Source: Drosophila pseudoobscura
Lineage: Eukaryota; Arthropoda; Insecta; Diptera; Drosophilidae
Direction of reading: 5' to 3'
Assembly: GCF_009870125.1 (NCBI RefSeq)
Contig: NC_046683.1
Location: 40,811,869 to 40,875,868 of the forward strand
DNA: 64,000 bases
Shown here: positions 54,961-64,000 of the stretch, in pieces
How positions within the stretch are numbered: position 1 is the first letter of the stretch
How the letters are laid out: each line of letters begins with the position of its first letter
The notes under the pieces: model-generated
The model's input: the letters and a program-made list of their open reading frames with translations, nothing else
Told to the model about the DNA's origin: nothing
Databases searched by the model: none
Made by a program: the position numbers and the translations under genes

Positions 54961-56400
54961 AGGCACACCTGCTGATGTGTGGCTGGTGGTGGCGGTGGCG
55001 GCAGTGCCACAGAGGGTGGCGGCGGAGGTAGCGCCGCCGATCGCATGTGCTGCATATGGGCCTGCGGTGCCATCTGCTGGAACATGTTGCAGTGCTGCTG
55101 CTGCTGCTGTTGCTGCTGCTGGTGGGCAGTGAGGTGGTGCTGCTGTGGCTGGGCGGGATTCACATCGGGGGCTGTCTGCAGTATGATCTCCGGCTCCAGG
55201 TTGAGGGCCATATCCTGATCGTCCTGCGTTTGCTACTGATCCCGTAGCGATGCCAGAGCAGCCGTACTCCTGCTTGATGCCGTTCGGGCCCGCGTACAGC
55301 GTGGCACTCAGGTTCTAGTGGAGAATGGGGTGGCAAAGCTGCGGCATCAGCGTGTCGCTGGTGATGGGCAAGGCGGGGTGCGCGAACGACCGCGGCTGCT
55401 GTTGTTGTTGTTGCTGGCCCTGGGAGGTTGGCGGTAGACCAACATCGGGCTTGACAACAGGCACAGGCGGTAGTATGGCCGCGAATTCAGGCGAGAGCTG
55501 TGAGGGATCGGTCACCAGGTATCCCTTCTTGCGGTCCTTGCGTATCTTGTCACGCAGCTTCTCGAGCTGCCGGAAGGCCTCGTTCGCCCTCCGCGCCTTC
55601 TTTCTGTCCCGATCGCGCTCCTGCTCCAGCCGCCGGTACTCGGGATTCATGCGCTTGATACGCTGGCAGTGTCTGGAGGTGTGTTGGCAGCACCCTGTCC
55701 TAACACCGCCATACGCGCCGGTCGCTCTTTCTTCAAAAGGTCTGACTATTTAGAGCAGTATCAGCGACAGGAAACTGACAAAAGCACAAATCTTGACTAC
55801 AAGCGTTCCGATATTGAATCATTCCTAATGGGCATGAATATAATTTACAAGTCTCCGCAGTATAATTTAAGGTTTCCGAACCTTCTCTGCTTGCATGTTG
55901 GGCCGCCGTTGAAGCACATTTACTTGCCTATCGAACTATGTATGTCGCATTGGGAATGGGCAGACACTGAATGTGAGTTCAACTAGTTTCTTTCACTGCA
56001 AATCATTTCCTGATTTGATTTCTTTTCATCGTATCGCAGCGCAAGGATGGAGCTAATCAGGTGGCGGCCATGATTAGGTATGCTGCCACTTCCACCAACG
56101 CGATCCCCCTCCCGCTGCATCATCTTCAGCCGCAGCTCCTCCTCGGGGGTCAACTTCTTGCGAAATCGGTCGCGTTCGCGCTCCATTCCATTCGCCGATA
56201 TTCGGGATTCATGCGCTTGATGCGCTTTCTTTCGCGCTCCTCCTCCTCGGGTGTCATCAAACTGGGCCTTGGCGTCTGCTTGCGGAATCGGTCCCGCTCT
56301 CTCTCCATCTAGCGGTAATTTTGGCGTGCCTCCTCTTCGGGGGTCATCCACTTTCCCATTTTGGCCATAAAGTGCGTCTCCAGCTTGCCGTTTCCGCTTT
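54957..56400 (-). pseudogene. Arginine-rich repeat / poly-Gln gene pieces, broken by Ago2 segment
   Basis: On the minus strand, 56400-56100 gives KWMTPEEEARQNYR, a stop, then MERERDRFRKQTPRPS, MTPEEEERERKRIKRMNPEYRR and RFRKKLTPEEELRLKMMQ. After the Ago2-like insert, 55670-55315 gives RMNPEYRRLEQERDRDRKKA, KGYLVTDPSQLSPEFAAILPP, a Gln run and a stop. Further on, 55211-54957 has MALNLEPEIILQTAPDVNPA, poly-Gln and poly-Pro (PPPPPSVALPPPPPP). The pieces look like one gene with ~25-residue basic repeats (TPEEE.R...MNPEYRR.E.ERDR.RKK) of a kind seen in insect regulatory proteins. It is broken by stops, frameshifts and the insert. The parent gene is not identified. Confidence 0.6.
55690..56099 (+). 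pseudogene. Ago2: Ago2 PAZ-region pseudogene fragment
   Basis: The frame AGRSFFKRSD, then YLEQYQRQETDKSTNLDYKR and FLMGMNIIYKSPQ, then YNLRFPNLLCLHVG and IYLPIELC matches fly Argonaute-2 from the linker into the PAZ domain. Two internal deletions are apparent (after RSFFK.SD and between IIYKSPQ and YNLRFP). After IELC an extra ATG and C shift the frame: GNGQTLN lies in the other frame up to a donor (AAT|GTGAGT, 55973). After a 67-base intron (acceptor ATCGCAG, 56039) comes RKDGANQVAAMIRYAATSTN. The retained intron shows copying at DNA level, not by retroposition. PIWI and MID domains are absent, so it is non-functional. Confidence 0.88.
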
Positions 56401-59400
56401 TGACGACACTTGCTTTGCTATGGTGCTGCATTTACAGCATTTAAATTGTGTTGAAAATTTATTTTTTAGTGGATTTTGAGTTTTTTGAGTATTGAGGACT
56501 GAGCACTCCCAAACCCATTATCTTCTCTAAAAGACGATTCTGTGGCTTGCCACTATACGAATCAAAGGGTCGGAAGTTTTGGAAGTTTTTAGAAATTAAG
56601 GGCTTTAGGACACTTTTAAATTGTGTCATTGGGTCTGCGGGCGCTCTGACATTTTGGGTGTAGGTGTTATGTCCCTTTCAAAGGCGTCAATTTATAAATA
56701 TTTAGCAAAGCATATAACTACGTAATTTTTTATAACTTGTAGGATAATGTGAAGCCAATAACGAGAATGAAATATTACTAAATCTTACCTGCATGCAAAT
56801 AAAAAAATAAAAGGGTAACGCCAAAAAGGTCCTAAGTAACTCTTAATTAAGTAAAAATAAAGGGTGCCCATGGCACAAGGACACAAGCGCAGCTGGAAGA
56901 GGAGTGTGTGTGTCGAGTTGTGTTATAGCTATATAGTACATATGCTATATACATTATGGATTGCATCGCTTGGAGATTGACTACCGTCAACTATTTGGTC
57001 TTTAAGCAATTGAAGTTATTTCGACGTCATTTCGGTCGATGCCATGTTATTTATTGCGATTGTAAAGGGTTTGTCATCTCGCTGTCGTACACGATAACAG
57101 AAATGCCACCAAATGACTCTCATGCGTGGAAAACATTTATTTTAAACACTTTTGAAAATGTAAAAACATGTTTTCATCGTTTCATAACTTCTGTTGGCTT
57201 TCAAACAGTATTTGAAAAACTGTCCTACGACCGCGCAATTAAAATTTCCCTCCCAATCAGCTGTTTTGGCAAGAGAGCAAAACAGAAACCAGAGAAAAAG
57301 AGAGAAAGAGAGCCGGCTGAGCGAACTTTTATGGACAAGGTAAACCCAGCACCCAAATGCCCTGGGTATGTTCAGACTTCAGCCCGATGTCGCCAAGCAA
57401 CATTTTCAAGCACCAGCTACTTTTGAAGGCGGGCGGATTTGAATGAAACGTGTTCGGGACATGTCGCCCCAACTCGGGAACCGCACTATTTTCCGAGGTT
57501 TAACTCAAGTTGTTCACATTTTTGAATAGATGCGGGCTTAGTGGGACAAGTTTTTTCGTCGTTATACTTATGGTACATTTTGAAAATGAGAAAATGGTGT
57601 TCGGCATTTTCATTAATAAGTCCACTGGTTCTATCGGCTCATACATGCAACGAAAAAATAAGTCGGGATACTTTTGAGTGGGCAATAGAAGGGGTATGGG
57701 GTATGGACAACAGGCAAAAATAGCCAAGGCAAATTGCAAAGTTCGTACAGACATCACCTTTGCGTGTGAGGACAATATACCTTGAAAACCGATTTTGCCT
57801 TCAAGGTATATTATGCAAAGGGGGTTGATTTTACATTGCATGCGTTGGCTTCTCCGGGCCGTTTTTCCTGTTGTACTTACCCTGTTTTTACTCAGCACAT
57901 GTAGCAAATATGTAGGTAGCATGTAGTTGGCCTGTAAGAAATTGAGCAAATAGAAACAGCGAATTAACACTAGCAACATTCAAAATTTGGCTCAAAATGT
58001 TCGCTCTGTAAAATCTTACTTGCGTGCATCATCTATTCCAATGGATTGCATTTAAATCCATGTTGCTTTTGCAATCTCAAACAATTTCTATTAGGCGCTC
58101 AAGTTTGCTCTCCTTTTTTTGGGATTTTGTCTCTATTTTGTGGTGAGATATTCTCTTCGTAGAGCGATTTTTCGTCGGGTCAATTTCGTCGCAACAAGAG
58201 ACTTTTCTAGACACACTTACGTTAAATGTGGACATTACGTTATTTACGTTTGGCAACATTAAATTTGCATGGGCCAGACTCATGTGCCGAGAAAACGAGC
58301 AGCATGTCCCGCAGCATGGTGGCGCGATGAGCAACATTCTGCATACCCTGGGCAAAAGGATATTATAGAATTGAGGAGATGTTTGTCATCCCCGGCATCA
58401 ATAAATGCAGAAACAAGTCAGTCTCTGTTATAAAGCAATTTCAACAATATTTAGGGTTAATGGACTTCTTACAGAGACCAAGAATAAGGATCGGGATCGA
58501 TATATGTATGTATATATTGAGGATACATGATTTGCATGAATACGCTTAAGACATGCGAATCTGAGAATTAGCCGTTACCAATGTTTTAAATAAGCTTGTC
58601 TAACAGAATTGGCTTGTTAATAAAATAAAATAGGGTATTAAACTTCAATACTCGCAGCGGATACCTGTTGACCAGCAACAATGGCATTACATTCAAGACA
58701 CACTTACGTTTTATACCACGCAGTTACGTTTTTGTGCTTAGACTTAATTTGTTTAAACCGTATTTTAGAAAAAATTCTATAAATGGGAGTAATTTAATTA
58801 AAAATATCTTGTAGAAAATTGATTTTTCAATCAGATAAAAATATGTGTTCAGATAGGGAAGTCCTTGCTAAATAGTAATATCAAATCGAATATCAAAATC
58901 GATGAATATGGTTTCCAGTCCTTGACGAACGATTAACCCATTGTAGACCAAGGGGGTATAGGTCTATATTTCACCGAAAATTATACAAATTGAATAATTC
59001 AGGTAAAAGATTTCGTGGAATTTTTGGTTGTCGGGAAAGAGAAAGTACGGATCTACAAGAAGAATATACATATAGTATTCATTTTGGCGGTTTAATACAA
59101 GCTGATGAGCTGTTTAAATGGAGGGGGGCATAGTGGGCTAAGCTCGTTTTTCATCGGTCCAACGAATGTCACAAATTTTAGAAACTGGCCAGAACAGCAC
59201 ACTAACACTAGCAACATTCAAAATATGGCCGCGGAAAAGGCAACACCAGAGTGTCGAATTTTTTCTGAATTCAGAAAAGTCCGTTGATTTATCCCACAAA
59301 AAATATCTGTATTGATATTTTTGCAACAACAAAAAATCACCTAAAATATATAATATAAAAAAAGATATATTTCAATATACCGTACCCGACGCAGCGACGG
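56400..59400. other. Non-coding or unassigned stretch
   Basis: 56.49-56.54 kb carries, inverted, the AGAGAAGATAATGGGTTTGG word seen at 36.33 kb. A 156-codon frame (56956-57426, + strand) contains KQKPEKKREREPAERTFMDK but no domain I know. The 22-base word with ACACTAGCAACATTCAAAAT occurs at both 57.97 and 59.20 kb. No gene can be supported. Confidence 0.35.
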
Positions 59401-61190
59401 AGGTTGACGACAAGAGGCGCAGCAACGTAACGTAAACGAAAATGGTTGTGCTTGTTGTTACGTGAGAGCGAAAACGAAACGCTTATTGCCGTTTATTTAT
59501 GAATCAATTCCTTCGTTCCTTCGCCCGCTAATCGTCCGACGGACCGGCCTTCGCCTGCCTGCCACCACCAACACCCCCCGGTCCGATACGCACTACGGCC
59601 CTACGTTAAGCGACAATACGCCGGCATTTTGTTGTATTTTTTGTTAAATTTTTTTTCCGTGTGTGTGGAGTTTATTCTAAAACAACAACAAATAATAACA
59701 GCAACAAACAACAGCGTGTTCATAAAAAACGGATAATTACACAAAAAACAAAAAAAATGTCAACAATAATTTACAAAAACAAAATAAATATGAAAAGTAT
59801 TTAAACAATCAAAAATCATTTACAAAAATAAAATTAGGGTAAAAATAATGTTGAAAAGCATCTACAAAAAACAGGCGGCCACAACGACAACAACAAAAAC
59901 AAACGTAAATATTAATTACAGCCGGTTTTTGTCCTCCTTCCTGCTCCCCCACCGCGTCCTTCGTTACCACTTCATTCTTTGTTGTTCTGTGTGTTACGTG
60001 TGCGTTTACGTTGACTGCGTGTTTGGAGGATTCTGCTTGGTTATTCTGCCATTTGGAGCACTGAGCGATTTTCTTACCAATTAGCAGTGGATTTCTATTA
60101 TATTTGTTCTAATAGGAAATATACAAAATATAGACAACAAAATAGTGCGATAAAACAAATATCAAGCGAGAGAGAGAGAGAGAGAGAAAGAAGAAGCAAA
60201 GGTAGCAGCAGAGATAAGAAGAAGCAGTTGACAAAAAGCCGCAACTGAGCAGGAGATAGAGAGAGCAAGCAGCACAAGAGAGTAACCAAGCAGCGGAGAG
60301 AGAGTGAGACCAATTCAAAAAAGAGAGCGCTCACGTAGCGTAGAACGTGCTAAATGGTTGAAAGATATAATGGAATGGTAAAGGGGGGGGAGACCGACTA
60401 ATACGTTAACAAACTCGTGGACAGTCCTCTCTCTTGGTCGTTCTCTCTCTCTCTTTCACTGTGTGTTTTGGGCGACACATTCATTGATTTTTCGTACTCA
60501 AAGGGCAAGAGAGGAAAGGAAGGCCAAACCTTGCTCAAAAGAAGGGAAGCGGCTGGCTGGCGCTGCTGAGAGGCAGGATAAAATGATGGGCTGAGAGTAC
60601 GAGAAGGGGGTGGGGGGATGAAGGAAACGGGCTGGTAGATTGTCACTCAGAGAGTGAGAGAGACTTTAGAAAGGAAGCAGCTGAGAGAGAGAGACAGAGA
60701 TGATGAAAGGAAGGCAGAGAGCGGGAGAGCGAGGGCCAAAACAAAGGAAAACCCGTGTGTGCCTGCAATTCATAATTACAGTGGAACACCCCCCCCGAAC
60801 ACTGCAATTGCAGGTTACGCTCTCTCAACCACACTTCTCCCCGCTCACCCACATAGATGTGAAACTGGTTACCCCCCTCCCCCCCACGTGAGCCAACATT
60901 CAACTAAAAACCTAACCAAAAACGGTAAAAGCAACCACCAAAAGCGGAGCGGTGGCTCTCTCTCTCTCTCTGCCGCCAAGAAATACAACAACAACAACAA
61001 AAAGTTCAACTAAACAGCAGAACAACAAGAAAAACAGTAGGAGAACACAGAAGAAGAAAAAAGCAGAAGAGTGGGAAAACAGATAAAACTGAGAGCGGCC
61101 AGATAAAGTCAGAAGGAGTGATGGAAGAGAGAAATGCACGTGCTTGAGGGGGGACGGGCGTCCATCGTCTAGCAGGCTGCACTGTGCTCC
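59400..61190. promoter_or_regulatory. GAGA/CA-rich candidate regulatory region
   Basis: Contains (GA)n at about 60165-60190, CT/GA clusters at 60425-60460, 60645-60720 and 60955-60975, many CAACAACA words and A-rich tracts, typical of Drosophila 5' regulatory DNA and long leaders. Frames here are low-complexity artefacts. GAGA-factor (Trl) binding is likely if the region is functional. Confidence 0.4.
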
Positions 61191-61496
61191 CTCTCTCTCT
61201 CTCTCTCTCTCTCTAAACGTTTCGCGATCATCAGACTCAGTCCCGCTCCCGCTCTCTCTGAATTGCATCTTTATTTCGTATTTCGTAACAAACATTACCA
61301 CCAACTGGAGAGCCGCTCTGCTCTCCCAGCCAAGCCAAGGCGCTCTCTCTGCCTCTGCCTCTGCTGACGCTGACGCAGAAACTGCTGGCGGTCGACGAAA
61401 ATTCGAATTGGAATTTGTTGACGTGCAATTAGTAAAGTGCGCGCCAGGTTGTTAAATGGTTAACCAATAGCGGTTAGCGGTAAAACAAAAAACGTG
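61190..61496 (+). promoter_or_regulatory. Candidate core promoter and 5' leader exon
   Basis: (CT)n at 61190-61214 is followed by an initiator-like GACTCAGTCCC at about 61234. A leader without a long ORF follows, ending at a donor ACGTG|GTAAGAGC (61496/61497). The gene body would lie downstream of the window. It rests on weak motifs only. Confidence 0.3.
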
Positions 61497-61499
61497 GTA

Positions 61500-63335
61500 A
61501 GAGCGCGAACTAGTGGCAACAACGACAGCGTACAGCCAAAACGCGTACTTTCCGCATAAGAAAAACGTAAGAATATCAGGCATCTGCCAGACGTCTGAGC
61601 GAATGTTCTGATTCGATTTTTATCTGCTTACGTTCTCTGCTTGGACGGATCGTCTCTGCCTTGCAAAAACCAAACGAAATCGACAACAAAAAAAAAAAGA
61701 AAAAACCGGCCAGTGCAAAGTGTGTTAATTAAAGGTGCAGTCGAGGGTCTCGAAATGTTGCTTGTTGATTTCGTGGCAAGCACGCAATGCCGCAATGAGA
61801 GAGGGAGTGAAGCGTAGACAATTGACAAACAAATATTTAATGGAGGCACTCTCCGCCACCTGATATTAACACACCTTGGCAGCGCGTTACCAACATTGAG
61901 CTGCTTCTGCCAACGTTGCCGTAAACGTCGCCGCCCCGCGTAATAAACGTATGCCACGCCGGTTTTTTCCTCCACATTTCGAGTGTTTTTTTTTTTCTTC
62001 TGTTTGTTGTTCACCTTCTGCTTTTTTTTCCCCTCTCTTGCTAGTTTATCTTATTTTTTTTTGGTGAATTGTGAGCAAGAAGCAGAGGCGCCGGAGAATG
62101 TGAATTGCATATACTGCCGCTCCACATCCGCACAGCCCCCCCTTACATACATAAGTCCATCTTCCCATTTCTCCAGGGGGTGTGCGTATCCCTCCCCCAG
62201 AATGGAAGATCCGCAGGCATAAAAAGTGAATCATAGATCATCATGGAAAAGAAATAGGCCTCACCTACCATACGATATAGATGTGAAAAAAACCCTTTGT
62301 AAACTAAACCTGTGTTCAGGGCTTTCCCACTCGAGTGCCAATACATACATACATATATCACACAAATATGCCAACCAATTTAAGGAAAAACAGGTGAAAG
62401 CTTTGAGTTTCCATTGTAGGTGTGAAAATATTTGCATTTCAGCTTTTTAAAGATTTCACGAGGAAAACATTTTTTTGTAGAGTGCTGCTTCTGGCAACAA
62501 AATACGAAGAAAACAATTTTTTAGTACTTTTAAAGACAATTTTTAACGAATATATTTCCCCTAAAATATTTCCTACTCTTGCTATGGAAAACACAATAAA
62601 AGAAACACTTTTTTCGATTTTTCTACTGCTTTTACCCGCTGTGTTAATAAACTTATTAGAATTTCCATCACACATTTCTCGTGTGTGTGCTGCCTTGATA
62701 TTTGCTTTGCTTTTAGCGTTTCTTTCAAAGGTTTTCCCAGGCTTTTCCAGAGGCCAATGGCCCTGCCTTATCGCCGGTGCGTGACGGCGAGAGAGCCCCA
62801 TGGAAAACCTTTTGCCCAAGAACTAAATCGATCCACAGATGAGTCAGAGTCAGAGTCAGAGAAATACATTCATATGTACATATATCTTTTTTGCTGCTTT
62901 TGTTGATGATCTGAGAGAAGTTCAGGCGAAAGAGTCAGTGCTGCTCACTCACAGACACAGAGACAGAGACAGAGACATTTACAGATGATGCATAAAAATG
63001 AGCTAAAAAAAAAACTTACAGAAATACTCGTAAAAGCAGCAAAAATTATAAATGCACATAAATTCCACCAGACAATTTTCCACTTTTGGCCCAAGGAATG
63101 AAAACCGAATGAATAATGGGACTCCTCGCCTCTCCTCATGCCCCATCGAGCACACGTATCTCCTCTGTGATGGTACCCAACCCCCCATCCCTGAAAACTT
63201 CACCATTCCTCTGATCAAACGAATATTTCGAATGTTTTACTTTGTAGCTCTGGAATAAAACCAAGAAAATGAATGTAAAATACGAAATTCATTTAATTTT
63301 CATATAAATTTTAAGTTCACAAAGCCACGTACGTA
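61500..63335. other. Non-coding stretch, possible first intron
   Basis: Low-complexity, with T-rich and CA-rich runs. No supported coding region. (CAGAGA)n tract at about 62950-62975. Confidence 0.35.
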
Positions 63336-63793
63336 CAGTGCGTTTCATAGTTGTAGGGAAAGTCGTGAGAACACTTGTATATAGCAATATATAGACTAAT
63401 GTATATTAAAGCTAGGACTAGAAAACAATGGGCAATCGAATGTGGGAACAGCTCCACAAAAATCAATGTAAATTATCGAATAAGAAGAATAACATCAAGA
63501 AATCTTTGATCGATAATATCCCCAATCGATTATTTCCGAAAATAGCAAGAAATGAAACCACTTTTGAATGAAGCAAATTGTTATTTTCGAAAAATCGCGG
63601 ATATCGATAACATCAAAACATCGATTATTATCAATCAAAATAATCATCAGAAATTTTTTCCAGCAGAAGTATAAAATGACTAACCAAGAAGAATTACCTG
63701 GCAATTGTGTGTCTATCGATAATAGCGATAATCGATTATTATCGACCAACGTTTTTTAATTTAAAGAACTATCTACTGCTCTGATACGCACTG
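63336..63793. mobile_element. Tc1/mariner-like MITE, 458 bases
   Basis: Starts CAGTGCGTTTCATAG and ends, reverse-complemented, CAGTGCGTATCAGAG, flanked by TA on both sides. No transposase. The interior is AT-rich and contains many CGATA/TATCG words. Confidence 0.75.
63490..63750. promoter_or_regulatory. Cluster of CGATA / TATCGATA sites
   Basis: Words such as GATCGATAATATCC, ATATCGATAAC, CTATCGATAATAGCGATAATC and TTATCGACC give about seven CGATA motifs in 250 bases. Such clusters are bound by BEAF-32 and DREF in Drosophila. Here they lie inside a MITE. Confidence 0.45.
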
Positions 63794-64000
63794 TACCCCC
63801 AAACCTTAGATCCCCGCATAGATTGATCGCTCGGATCGGAATTTATTGCATTTCGTACTCATGAAACCTTTTTCTCTTTCTCCCTTTTTTGTATGTACAT
63901 GTCACCACCAACCACCACAAACAAAAACCTCAAAAAATCTCAAATAATCCACCTATAAAAAATAAAAAAAAAAAACGAAACAAAAAAATGAAATGAAAAA

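Noticed and set aside
60098..61304. Leu/Ser-rich and Glu/Arg-rich frames near 60-61 kb
   Set aside because: They translate (GA/CT)n and CA-rich low-complexity DNA, with no start context or domain.

Overview
The window is a Drosophila chromosome segment, most likely from the obscura group (pseudoobscura / miranda / persimilis type). Evidence: a complete multi-exon Adar gene whose predicted protein is nearly collinear with D. melanogaster Adar as I remember it; short GT-AG introns; an AT-rich background; high-copy repeats that resemble the ISY/DINE-1-type repeats of this group; and an Ago2-derived duplicate (Ago2 duplications are known in the obscura group). Species assignment is inference. No search could be run, so family names rest on motifs read directly.

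Layout. 1-4.2 kb: AT-rich, with a fragment of a transposon-encoded protein at 2.5 kb. 4.25-5.25 kb (-): a two-exon gene for a 317-residue protein. 5.5-9.1 kb: two full copies of a dispersed non-coding repeat, then tRNA-Leu(CAG) at 9.3 kb (-). 9.4-15.8 kb: AT-rich with no recognised gene. 15.8-28.8 kb (-): Adar in eleven coding exons, about 677 codons, with two dsRNA-binding domains and the deaminase domain; one intron holds a Tc1/mariner-like non-autonomous element and another holds several dispersed repeats. 31.1-31.6 kb (-): a small two-exon gene or pseudogene with two frame breaks. 32.26-34.25 kb: a large, nearly perfect inverted repeat.

35.8-56.4 kb is a nested transposable-element block. 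It contains two copies of a composite unit (Harbinger transposase fragment, CTTTCAGCT-rich repeats, P/THAP-type transposase tail, GC-rich retroelement 3' end) at 35.9-37.9 and 50.3-52.7 kb. Between them lie GC-rich Ty3/gypsy-type elements lacking reverse transcriptase (38-47.6 kb), large tandem repeats, and a PIF/Harbinger element whose two genes, MADF-BESS (+) and transposase (-), interlock. At 54.3-56.4 kb is a chimera of a dispersed repeat, a transposase fragment, pieces of an arginine-rich/polyQ gene (-) and an intron-containing, frameshifted Ago2 PAZ-region pseudogene (+).

56.4-64 kb is non-coding with no recognised gene. It carries many (GA/CT)n tracts, a candidate core promoter and 5' leader near 61.2-61.5 kb, and a second Tc1/mariner-like element (63.3-63.8 kb) packed with CGATA sites.

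How the parts relate: the host genes supported here are Adar, tRNA-Leu, the 4.2 kb gene and possibly the 31 kb gene. The rest of the recognisable coding capacity belongs to mobile elements. The most unusual items are a 3'-end accessory two-ORF module shared by diverged LTR elements, the interlocked Harbinger gene pair, the long inverted repeat, and the Ago2-containing mosaic.
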